DNA from: Oreohelix idahoensis
Taxonomy: Eukaryota; Mollusca; Gastropoda; Stylommatophora; Oreohelicidae
Assembly (NCBI GenBank): GCA_024509875.1
Contig: JAMPIV010022911.1
Span: 186,001-250,000 of the forward strand
Direction: 5' to 3'
DNA: 64,000 bases
In this document: in pieces, positions 46,704-55,875 of the stretch
Layout of the letters: each line of letters begins with the position of its first letter
Numbering within the stretch: position 1 is the stretch's first letter
Program-made: the position numbers and the translations under genes
Notes under the pieces: generated by a model
Database searches by the model: none
What the model was told of the DNA's origin: nothing
The model's input: the letters and a program-made list of their open reading frames with translations, nothing else

Positions 46704-49700
46704 ATGATGTTAAAGTTCAACGGATTTAGAATTATACAGTGGAATTGTGGGGGTATTAAAAATAATTTTGCACCCCTACTAGCAGAGACAGGAGGAACTA
46801 CAGCTATATGTGTTCTTCAAGAGACCCATTTAAACCCAAACAGTAGATATAGTTGTAAGGTATTTAAAATACTTAGACACGATAGGAAAGAAGGTAGAGG
46901 AGGTGGTGTCGCAGTCTTAGTTAGCGAACAATTTAAAATTATAGACTGGGAAGTATTTAATACAACCAATATAGAAGGTATCCAGGTTACTATAGCAGCT
47001 AAACCAAACAATCTAACAATCCTAAATGTATACGCTAAAGATGGCACAATTAAAGATGAAGAAATACTATCCATAAGCACCAGACTAGGCCCCAAAACAG
47101 TCATAGTAGGCGATTTTAATTCCCATCATTATGCTTTGGGTGGACAATATGCAGATAATGGAACTGCAACTAGAATTAATCCACGAGCTAACAGGGCAGA
47201 CTCAGCAATAGACATAAGTATAGCAACTAACAACCTAGCGAATGTAAATTGGGAAGTGTTACAAGACACAAACTCAGATCATCTGCCCATTATAATAACC
47301 ATGCACGAAAATGTCAGTCCGAACCCAGAACCAGAGAAACCAACTTTCAACTATAAAATGCAAACTGGGAAGCTTTCCAATCAGAGCTGGAGGGGATTGA
47401 ATATAAAGACATGGAATCAGATGATACTGACTTGTGTGCAGAAACACTGACCAATGAAATTCTGAAAATAGCAATAAAATATATACCAAATAAAAATATG
47501 CCACAGTACCTTAAACCAATAAATAACATTAATAAGAAAAGAAAAACTCAGTGGAATAAAGATCCAGTTGCCTGGAGGAATAAAAGCTGTGCAGAAATTC
47601 ATGAGAGAAGAAAAAGGGCCTTGCAAAAATATAGAAATAACAGAACAGAAGAAAACTATGATGAGTATAAACTTAATAGGAATGAATCTAACAGAATAAT
47701 ATTTAAAGTCAAAGAAACTAACTGGAAGGAGTTTTGTCAGACACTTAAACATAGCACTCAAATTAAAGAAGTATGGAAAAAGCTTAAGACAATCAAAGGG
47801 AACAATAAGAAAACAATAATGCCAACAACCAATCTACCAAAGAGAGCAGAAACAGATAAAGAAAAAGCTAATGCCCTTGCCGAGTATTTCTATAAAGTCA
47901 GCGCAAAAGGTAGTCTTGGACAGGAAGAAAATGAGAGAAGAGAAAGACTTAGGATACAGTTTTCAAAAGAACTACCAGACCAGATAGATGAAACAAACTA
48001 TTTAGATGCTGATATAACAGAGGAAGAAGTAACTAATGCAATAAGATAAATTTAATACTGCCTCAGGGCAAGATATACTTAGTTATGAAACCCTTAAGAA
48101 AGTACCCAAAAGAACTATAAAGATAATAACTTCCCTTTATAACAAAATCTGGAGCTTAGGAAAGATACCAAAAGCATGGAAAGTAGCTATGATAGTGCCC
48201 ATCGTAAAACCCAATAAGGAAGCTCATGATGTAAGTTCATATAGGCCTATCTCCTTAACGTCACAACTAGGTAAAATACTGGAAACTGTTGTTAACAAAA
48301 GAGTTAAATTCTACATAGAAAAAAAATCAGTTATATAGCCCAAACCAGTCAGGGTTTAGAGCAGACAGAAGTACAGTAGACCAACTTGTAAGATTAGAAC
48401 ACGATGTAAAGCTAGAGTTCAAGAGAAAAGAGAAAAAAGTAGCAGTCTTTCTAGATGTCGCAAGAGCATATGATGAATGCCGGCGAGATGGAGCTCTTTA
48501 CAAAATGAAAAAGATTGGCATTACTGGTAAAACCTATAGGTATAAAGAAAACTTTTTACAGGGCACGTATTTTGCTGTACAGGTAAACAATGATAAGTCA
48601 AATATATATGAACAACAGAATGGGATTCCTCAGGGATCAGTGATTTCATCTTCAATTTTCACTATAGCTATAAATGATTTAGCAGATGAATTTAACGACA
48701 TTAAGAATGCTGTATCGCAATTTGCAGATGACTGTCCCATTTGGCGATCTGGAAAAAAACTTGGACCATGTTTTCAAAAAACTTCAAAATCATATAGACA
48801 AAGTTTCAGAGTGGATGAAAAGTTGGGGTTTCCAAATTAATGTAAACAAAACAGAAGGTATGATATTCAGCAAAGGAAATTAAAAAAAAAATAACAAAAT
48901 CAATATAACCATTAAAGGTCAGAAAATATGTACATCCTTAACAACAAGATTTCTGGGCATAACTTTAGATAAACAACTAAATTGTAACAAACACATAGAC
49001 ATTTTAGTAGGAAACTGTAGGGGACCCCTAAATATACTAAGGATAGTAAAAGGTAATGGATGGGGGGCCAGCAAAAACATAATGCTTGTGTTCTACAAGT
49101 CTTTCATCAGGGGGAAACTGGATTATGCCAGCATAGTCTATGAGAACCATTACAGGTGCATTTATATCAACACCAGTAGAAGCGCTGAAAGTAGCTCTTG
49201 GCATACCACCCCTTGGTCTAAGACAGAAAGAACTAAGATTAAATTATTGGAGTAAAGTAGCACAAGAAGCGACCCACCCAGCACATAAAGCATTGGTCAA
49301 AAACCAACCAAGTGTATGGGACGTCGCCTTAAACAAAGATAGATATCCAACAGGGTGAAGAACTATAGAAGATCTAACGCAGCTCAAAGACCTTTAAACA
49401 CAATTAAAAATAGTAATAAATATAGAAGCAAAATACCACCCTGGGAACTAAAAACACCAATCATAGACTACTCACTTACTGAAAAGATCAAACAAAACGT
49501 AGAAGATAAGGAAGCCAAAATGATAAGTAGAAAGTTCATAGATCAATTAACTAAACAAAGTCTGGCCGTCTACACTGATGGATCCAAGGGTGATAGTGGC
49601 CAACTAGGTGCCGGAGTTGTAATACCACAATGGGGAATAAAAAAGAGCTACAGTGTAACTGAAAGGGCTTCGATTTTTACCGCAGAGATGGTAGCAACTC

Positions 49701-50473
49701 TTAAAAGTTTAGAAATAATCGAAGATAACCCACCAGAAGCTGTTACGATATTTACAGACTCACTATTATCACTACAAGCACTAGAACACCCAAGTAAATG
49801 TAGCCGGCCAGACATAAAGGAAGAAATTCTAGCAATTAATACATCACTAGGGAACAGAGGATGAAGTGTGAGGATAATGTGGGTTCCAGCACACATAGGT
49901 ATTGCTGGTAACGAGTTGGCAGATCAGAACGCCAAGAATGGAAGAACAAGTAAAAACAATATAAGAGCAGGACTGGGAAGGTCGGAGATCAAAGGCCAAG
50001 TGAAGATAAATATAAACGAGGGATGGAAGACAACATGAAAGAAAAGTAGAAAAGGCAGACACGCGTTCAAACTGCTGAAAAAACCAACGAGGACGTGCCA
50101 GGTCAGAGAAGAATTAAAGATACCATCAAACAAAAAACTGTGGCGTCTCGGTTCAGCATACTTTATGATAGAAGAACCAAACTGCCAAGAATGTCAGGAA
50201 GAGAATGACATAGACCACTACCTGATCCACTGTATAAAGTATGAACAACAAAGGCTTGGATTAAAAACTTACTATAGAAATCACAATATAGACTTGACAG
50301 GGGATGAGGTTTTAAGTATAGATGCCTCAAGAGATGCCCAATCAATATTAAAAGATATATACATAAAACAAAGGAAAACATATAAGGTTAGTTTAAAAAA
50401 AAAAAAAAAAAACTTACTAACTACTCATAGGACAAGGAAAGACAACAAGGTATTTGTTGAGGCCACTTCATGA
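46704..50473 (+). pseudogene. LINE ORF2: endonuclease, reverse transcriptase, RNase H
   Basis: APE-type endonuclease 46704-47450: QWNCGGIKNN, QETHL, GDFNSHH, and a final SDHLPI histidine, all catalytic blocks present. RT 47411-48890: SYRPISLTS, SGFRADRSTVDQL, VFLDVARAYDE (catalytic D), GIPQGSVISS, QFADDCPIW (catalytic DD). RNase H 49559-49960: YTDGS (D), FTAEMVATL (E), TDSLLSLQAL (D), VPAHIGIAGNELAD (H and D). A C-terminal zinc-like CQECQ ... DHYLIHC lies near 50180-50230. Frameshifts separate the frames near 47430, 48045, 48340, 48780, 49140 and 49360, and a TGA sits at 49862-49864. The catalytic residues survive, but the reading frame does not. Confidence 0.9.
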
Positions 50474-50475
50474 TG

Positions 50476-50841
50476 GGATTTTTATCGCGGCAACTTATTA
50501 TTAGTACCGGATTTTTGTCACACCATGTCGTACCTCAACTGAATGCAAGAGATACATGAAAGCAGTCGCTGTGAGATGAGTATCTAGGTATGACGTATGA
50601 GGTAGATTTGGATGTGACGTCATAGCGTCAAGATGTGTGCCTAAAATGGCTTGTGTATCAGCCAGTGTATTGGATTGTGTATTCAATAAATATTTCTGAC
50701 GATAATGGTAAGCTATATGCTTTAAATGATAGGCATGAGAAAATGCCAGGATTATGATTGAAGTCAATACGGGACGATAAATCGCAAGACAAAGAAGTAT
50801 GTTAAACTAAAATTATATGAACAGATATAATTGAACAGTTG
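50476..50841. other. Spacer after the LINE, nothing recognised
   Basis: Possible LINE 3' untranslated region followed by unique-looking sequence. No poly-A or tandem tail was pinned down, so the LINE 3' end is uncertain. No gene seen. Confidence 0.35.
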
Positions 50842-51045
50842 TTATACCGGGAGGTCTCATTCCCCGAGGTCACAAGGATTATTCGAAATGAACATTAATT
50901 ATACCGGGACGCCATTTCCCCCGAAGAAAACGGAATAAAATTGTTATACCGGGAAGCGACATACCCCGAAGCTTATGGATTGATGTGGATTTGATTTGTG
51001 AATGTTCGAGATACTGGGACGCTGAAATTCCCCAATGTTGATGGA
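50842..51045. repeat. Four diverged TTATACCGGGA ... TTCCCCGA units
   Basis: Units start at 50842, 50899, 50944 and 51009 (the last reads GATACTGGGA). Each has CCGGGA followed 6-9 nt later by a CCCCGA-type block, an imperfect hairpin. The spacing between units varies (57, 45, 65 bp), with unrelated filler between them. Confidence 0.7.
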
Positions 51046-51312
51046 AAAATATAATGAATTTTGGTTCTTGTGTGATATTTCACCGGGAAATTAAAATTTT
51101 GCAAATTTATTACCCAAACCGAGAACTGTACTCTTTCCTTACAATTTTTTTTCTTTTAATTTTTTTCTTTTTGTTTGCCTGCGCGGGATTAGTCCATTTA
51201 GCAGATAGGGGTTGCGGGTTAGTCTATTATGCATTTTCGCAGGTAGAGGTGGTAGCATGGGTCATTTTTCTGCATTTCACATTGTTTATGTATTTATTTT
51301 TTTTAATGTAAA
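51046..51312. other. T-rich spacer, no gene seen
   Basis: Frame 51054-51311 encodes a hydrophobic, T-rich translation product with no recognisable domain. Probably non-coding. Confidence 0.4.
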
Positions 51313-51354
51313 ATTTTTGCCTCGTCTTGGCGAGGCGCGTCCCGTTCAACCTAG
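51313..51354. repeat. Hairpin-bearing short repeat, copy 1
   Basis: About 41 bp, starting TGCCTCGTCTTGGCGAGGCG and continuing through GCGTCCCGTTCAACCTAGTC. GCCTCG and CGAGGC form a perfect 6-bp stem with a 6-nt loop. A second copy lies at 54768-54808. In both cases it borders or lies near an ATG-repeat tail of a minus-strand retroelement. Confidence 0.75.
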
Positions 51355-51720
51355 TCATCATCATCATCAGCTTTCAAGTCCTTAAAGAGCATTTGCTTTA
51401 TACTAAGTCTTCCTGTCCTGTGCCATCAGCTCAAGGTCTTTCCATAATTTCTTCATCCTCTTCTTGTTTGTCATCAGTTCTCTTCTCCGTGTATTCCTTG
51501 GTCTTCCTCTGCCTCTCTTACCGTGGGGGTTCCAGACCAAGGACTGCCTGGTAAATCTATAAGCAAGTTTGCTCAGTGTGTATCCTATCCATCTTCAGCG
51601 TCTTCTTCTCATGTCTTGTTCTTCTGGCACTTGCCTGGTTCGTGTCATCAGTTGCACATTAGTGATCTTGTCATACCACTACAATCCTTCTATTTTAGAC
51701 AAGCAACCATTTATGAGAGC
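51355..51720 (-). pseudogene. RTE-type LINE 3' end (RT C-terminus), fragment
   Basis: Read on the minus strand across frameshifts, the segment contains degenerate traces of the WxGH-type block and a GKRGRGRPRNTWRREL-like segment, followed by DLELMAQDR-like sequence. This matches the C-terminal domain of RTE-like LINEs. It ends in a (TGA)n tail (51353-51366 on the + strand as TCATCATCATCA), again RTE-like. Only about 120 codons remain, with several frame breaks. Confidence 0.65.
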
Positions 51721-51779
51721 GTCCGTGGTTTCAGCGCAGGCTTCTCGCGACAAAGGTAGCGGGCTGGGGACATGGTGGC

Positions 51780-51866
51780 GTCACGCTACAATCTACCCAG
51801 CTGTAAGTGGATGGATACCTGACTCTGCTCTGAAAGGTAAAGGCAGCCAGGAGGGGAGCTGGTTAT
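51780..51866 (+). repeat. SINE-like fragment
   Basis: Contains CCCAGCTGTAAGTGGATGGA followed by TACCTGACTCTG, closely similar to the minus-strand SINE block at about 54905-54945. It also resembles the central CCAGCTCTAATGGGTACCT block of the full SINE at 61102. No tRNA-like head could be pinned down. Confidence 0.55.
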
Positions 51867-52153
51867 AGCACTACTCTGAGGTCATCCAGGTCTGTATTAT
51901 TTTGGCTTTTCAATGCCGCAATTACTGACTGTGCATCAGTAAAGAAAGCAACTTGTCTCTCTGCGCTTTCTTCTGTCAATATAACCTCTGCTACAGTTTT
52001 CAGGGCCTCTGCCTCTGCTCTGAAATTGTTGCAGAATCGTCCTGTCGCCACTGACAGCCTTTTTTCTGCACCAGTGCTTAAGGTCAGAAAGACACCCCCA
52101 CCTCCATTTTCTGTTGCATTTGTTTCTGATCCATCTGTGTATGAATGGGTCAA
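51863..52153 (-). pseudogene. LINE RNase H domain fragment
   Basis: Opens with HSYTDGSETN (first catalytic D), has NFRAEAEALKTVA (catalytic E) and AFFTDAQSVIAAL (second D), and then ends before the H/D motif. It is truncated at both sides: upstream by the hAT fragment (junction near 52155) and downstream by SINE-like sequence. It differs from the RNase H at 49.6 kb, so it derives from another LINE family. Confidence 0.85.
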
Positions 52154-53152
52154 GGTGTTGGTGGATAATGTTTCTCTATGTATTTTGTAAACGACTGTGA
52201 CTGACGAAGGAATCCAAATACATCATTCAACTTTTGATAAGCTTTCTGGCGTTTTGACAAGGTAGAGAGCAAGCTATCAATAAGGACAAGAAATGTTCGG
52301 CTTTTAAACTGCTGAGAAGGCGTTTGAGATTCATCTATTGTGCTGGAACCACTGAAATAATCATACTCTCGATTTCGTTTGTGTTTTCTTCGAGTTTGTT
52401 CTTGATAATGTTCACACTCAGTCACATCCTTGACCTTTTGCTCTATGTCTGCAAAAGTAGACCGCATAGCTTGAATATACCCCAGCAGGGATTCACAGAG
52501 TGCACAAGCTGTATTCAAATCTTGGTCAGAAGATTTCAAAGAAGCACTGGTCAATTGAAAACGCTGTAATACTTGATCCCACAGTATGATCATTATTCCA
52601 GTTTCTAACTTCATCGTGGTTGAAAGTAGACAACGAGCCTGTTGACGACACTCTGCCTTCTGATCATTGTTATTTGAAATATCATCCAAGACTGGTTTTA
52701 TTGCAGAACAGCTGTGTAAAAGTGCTTTTGTTGCATCTGCCCGAGCGGACCACCTGGTATCTGACAGTCTTTTCACAAAAGGCAAATGGGACTTATTATG
52801 AGTACCACCAGCACATAATGCAGTAGAAAAGAGACCCCACCGGTAGGTAGAAGCAGAAAAGAAGGTGTACAAGCTTTCAACAAATCCAAAGAAAATGACG
52901 GCTTCTGTACGCAAACAGTTAAGATAAAAGTAATAAAGAGTCACACCAAGTCACCCTGTTATGCTCTTTCTCTCACACTATCGGGACATCAAATGAAAAG
53001 GCGCTAAAGATGGCATACATCACAAGATCATTGGTTTAACGCTCGTATTAGAAGATGATCAAAAAATGATGTACATATTTTTTGGCGCGGGGCCCTAAAA
53101 GCCCGGGGCTCGTAGCATATGCTACTTTTGCTACTACGTTAATCCGGCTCTG
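52154..53152 (-). mobile_element. hAT transposon (copy 2), internally deleted
   Basis: The 5' terminus lies at 53152, reading CAGAGCCGGATTAACG on the minus strand, the same terminal repeat as copy 1. About 200 bp of 5' sequence matches copy 1 (39968-40150), without the LTR array. At about 52925 the sequence jumps from 5' leader into the C-terminal part of the transposase. The 3' terminus is missing, cut at the RNase H fragment near 52155, so no target duplication can be checked. Confidence 0.85.
52157..52930 (-). pseudogene. hAT transposase (ZMYM1-like), C-terminal half
   Basis: Contains the family hallmark LSDTRWSARADATKAL (near 52765), the region around FFSASTYRWGLF upstream, and the final segment ending YIEKHYPPTP at a TGA near 52154. 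Copy 1 encodes only the N-terminal half and this copy only the C-terminal half, so neither makes a full transposase. The apparent start codon near 52944 lies in former 5' leader sequence fused by the deletion and is not a native start. Confidence 0.88.
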
Positions 53153-53275
53153 ATTAGGTAAATATTTGACAAGGATCAGTGCATAGTGAGGGAGGGGACC
53201 AACTCCCAATCCAGCCCTCTCCACGCAGCCCTCCACACCCAGCGGTGAAAACAAATAAAGGATTTTTTGCCAGGG

Positions 53276-53478
53276 TACAGTTTTATTTGTTTTGTGGGAC
53301 CTAAACAGGACCGTGGTGCAGTTTTGTGGGCCATGGAAAGGACCGTGGAGTGGGTAATTTTGTGGGCCCTGAAAAGGACCGTGGTAGGTGCAGTTTTGTG
53401 GGTTCATGGGCCCTAAAAAGGACCATGGTTGGTGCAGTTTTGTGGGTTTTGTGGGCCCTGAAAAGGACCGTGAGGGGA
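53276..53478. repeat. Minisatellite, GGACCGTGG-type, about five units
   Basis: Units of roughly 35-45 bp contain CAGTTTTGTGGG and GGGCCCTGAAAAGGACCGTG, with five recurrences of the GGACCRTG core between 53303 and 53475. Unit length is irregular because of small insertions such as GTTCATG and GTTTTGTGG. Confidence 0.85.
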
Positions 53479-53549
53479 ACAGATCACCAAGGATCGCTGA
53501 AGCTTGGCACATATCAGGACATACACATGTTCGTTCGTAGCTGCATAAT

Positions 53550-54430
53550 TTACAGAGGAGGCCAAAATTCTGCAATGTAAAGCAGGATATTGTCGAACGG
53601 GTCTGACTGACGAACTTTATTAAGATGTCGCCACAAAAATTCACACGTGTAGGAATCTAACATGTGTCTGTGTGTTCCGTTCTGACGTTTGTTGCGTTCT
53701 TTTGCAGATTTCCACAACCTCTCTATTCGTTGAGTATTTGCCCCTGTATTTGGGTCTACAAAATTTGCAGAATGTTTCACCGTTTGGTGAGTTAAACCTG
53801 GCAAATTATGAATGGTACTATATGCGCGCCATTGATCAGACAAAACTGTCGTACCAGGACGAATGTTGGCTATGATAAGGGGCATAAGTGTAGCCGCTGA
53901 TCGGTCCGGCACTGCAACCATGAAACACTCACTTGTTTCACGACACAGGCCACCAAATACCTACTGCTGTGGAAATACACGACCGACATTATTTGTTCTG
54001 CGTGTGAACACACTTTCATCGATCTCTACCGTCGTATTGGGACCGCCAATTACAGCGGGATTTGCAATTAGTACATTTGCACAAAACTCACGGAGGTTGC
54101 TGTTCCATTTGATGGCAGCTTAATTGGCAATTCCTAGCTCTGATTTACAGAAATCAATGCTAGTCATCTCTTTACTCCAACAGTAAATGAACAGAATAAT
54201 CTGCCTGAAGGACAGACCTGCGCCCTGTAACCATGTGCCAGAACGAATAGGTATATCCTGCTTACATATGTGACATCTCTAACAATCTTGGCGAACTGTC
54301 AAGGACAAACTCATCTGGTGATTGTTAGCACACTGTCGGACGGTGTGTAGAATGCCCCGATTCTGCAAAAACTTCACACAGTTCTATTTGTTACGTGTAA
54401 AATCTGACACCTCCAGGAAATTCATCTTCC
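53550..54430 (-). pseudogene. Merlin-type (ISXO2-like) DDE transposase
   Basis: The minus-strand C-terminal part (53550-53921) has VPDRSAATLMPL, VLSDQWRAYSTI (second catalytic D) and TQRIERLWKSAK (catalytic E). It is the ISXO2-like DDE domain found in Merlin DNA transposons. Upstream in the same general frame is TTVEIDESVF (first catalytic D) near 54030. Further up come an N-terminal zinc-like CHICKQDIP segment near 54265 and VSDFTRNK near 54400. Stops interrupt it near 53960 (after FPQQ), 54120 (after ELGIAN), 54290 and 54385, so it is dead. Terminal repeats were not identified. Confidence 0.85.
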
Positions 54431-54767
54431 ACGTCTCTGGACACTGCTATCAAATGACAAATGGCACGATAAGATTTGCCGCTCGAAAGCAGCGCCACGG
54501 CACGGAATTTAAGGGAAAAAAATGTAAGAAAAAAAATGTACCTCTACACCTCACGGTAGAAGGGGAACGACTAAGTAAGTAAAAAATGTAAGAAAAGGTA
54601 CCGCGAAAAATCGGCAAATCCAATCGCAATGTCTGGGGGGTGGAGTTGTCACATTTATGCCACCCCTTACGCGACGTCACAAATCTCTTACCCACCCCGT
54701 CCCCTTTTTTGTCCTTATTTTTTGTAATCCTGAAAAAATACAACTTACTCGAATGTTTTTTTTAAAG

Positions 54768-54808
54768 TTTTGTCTCGTTTTGGCGAGGCGCGTCCCGTTC
54801 AACCTAGT
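54768..54808. repeat. Hairpin-bearing short repeat, copy 2
   Basis: Second copy of the sequence at 51313-51354, with two changes in the stem-loop (GTCTCGTTTTGGCGAGGC). The 20 bases from GCGTCCCGTTCAACCTAGTC onward are identical to copy 1. Confidence 0.75.
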
Positions 54809-54868
54809 CGGTTATATTAGGGCGCATGTCCAAATATAAAAGACCCTTAAGTCTAGGGAATTGCTAGT

Positions 54869-55141
54869 CATCATCATCATCATCATAATCATCCGCTTTC
54901 AAGTCCCTATCAGAGTCAGGTACCCTTTTACAGCTGGTTAGACTGATGCGTGACACTACCAAGCTTTGAACCCTAAACCCGGTAACTTATTGCGGTAGTG
55001 GAGTGTTAGAGACTTCATCATACTAGGTCCAGCATCGAGAGGTGGGGAGACCAGTTTCCTTCCTTGCTGTCTTTTTCTTCCCTAACTCAAAGTTAAGTAC
55101 CCATTTATAGCTAGGTAGGCCCCACCTCTCGATGCTGGACT
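54869..55141 (-). repeat. SINE-like element(s) with ATG-repeat tail
   Basis: On the minus strand the sequence runs through CTATAAATGGGTACTTAAC (about 55090) and then CAGCTGTAAAAGGGTACCTG (about 54930), a repeated SINE central block. It ends TTGAAAGCGGATGATTATG followed by (ATG)n at 54869-54895. This tail matches the RTE-type LINE end at 51355, implying LINE-dependent mobilisation. The two central blocks suggest a dimeric or nested structure. Confidence 0.6.
55027..55140. repeat. Perfect 21-bp inverted repeat with 72-nt loop
   Basis: Arms at 55027-55047 and 55120-55140 are exact reverse complements (core CATCGAGAGGTGGGG). The loop holds one SINE central block. Confidence 0.9.
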
Positions 55142-55525
55142 GTTAGTTTTCGAGGATAGGTAGGGATAATATTAATCATCGGGTATTCTTCCACATGTTG
55201 AATATTCTTTCAAGTTCACTCTACTGTTGAAGTAACACACCTCTATAGAGGTAACAGATTCTTAATTACATCCGCCACACAGGCTAATTCTATATATATA
55301 TGTATGCTGCTGTCCTGTCCCTGTGTCTGCAATGTTGACATGGGTGTATGTAGATTCAGTTACACCCCACAGTACGTACGTAAGAGTACATGGAGAAGTC
55401 AAAAAAGGGTTGTAAACGACTGGGAACAGTTCGATACTGTTTATTCCGTTACAATACAGACACAACGGCATAGACGAAAATACGGTGACAGCAAAAGCAA
55501 GACATATCTCAGCGCTAGCAATACT
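55142..55525. other. Spacer, no gene supported
   Basis: Contains an 82-codon frame (55304-55549) without recognisable features, and a 12-bp palindrome CCTCTATAGAGG near 55246. Nothing else seen. Confidence 0.4.
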
Positions 55526-55875
55526 GAACTGCACACTCGGCAGTTATGATCATAATCATCGCCTTCAAATCTCTCACTCCTTAAATACTCAAGACTGCAA
55601 CTACGGCAGTTATATTAATGGCCTTACAAATCTCTACACTTCTTAAATACTCAAGACTGCAACTACGGCAGTTATATTAATGGCCTTACAAATCTCCAGC
55701 CTTCTTAAATACTCAAGACTGCAACTACGGCAGTTATATTAAAGGCCTTACAAATCTCCACACTTCTTAAATACTCAAGACTGCAACTACGGCAGTTATA
55801 TTAATGGCCTTACAAATCTCTACACTTCTTAAATACTCAAGACTGCAACTAAGGCAGTTATTTTAATGGCCTTAC
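55526..55875. repeat. 62-bp tandem repeat array, left part
   Basis: CTCAAGACTG recurs at 55588, 55650, 55712, 55774 and 55836, an exact 62-bp period, with a degenerate leading unit from about 55526. Units include GCAACTACGGCAGTTATATT and GGCCTTACAAATCTC. The array is interrupted by the solo LTR and resumes at 57417. Confidence 0.95.

Larger units (their letters stand above)
42306..50475 (+). mobile_element. I-superfamily LINE, near full length but decayed, with a solo LTR inside
   Basis: Contains, in order, a repeat-bearing 5' region (about 42306-43420), ORF1 with three zinc knuckles and a coiled coil, and ORF2 with APE-type endonuclease, RT, RNase H and a C-terminal CCHC-like motif. RNase H downstream of RT places it in the I group of LINEs. 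Both ends are approximate. The start is chosen at ACACTCGACTACCG, just past the Tc1 end, and no target duplication was identified. Multiple frameshifts make it inactive. About 6.6 kb without the solo LTR. Confidence 0.85.

Noticed and set aside
53048..53644. A 198-codon minus-strand protein over the minisatellite
   Set aside because: Its GPTKPTKLHQPW-type repeats simply translate the GGACCGTGG minisatellite, and the frame spans the hAT end and the minisatellite.
55526..55875. CRISPR array suggested by five regular repeats
   Set aside because: The whole 62-bp unit repeats, including the would-be spacers, so it is a plain tandem repeat.
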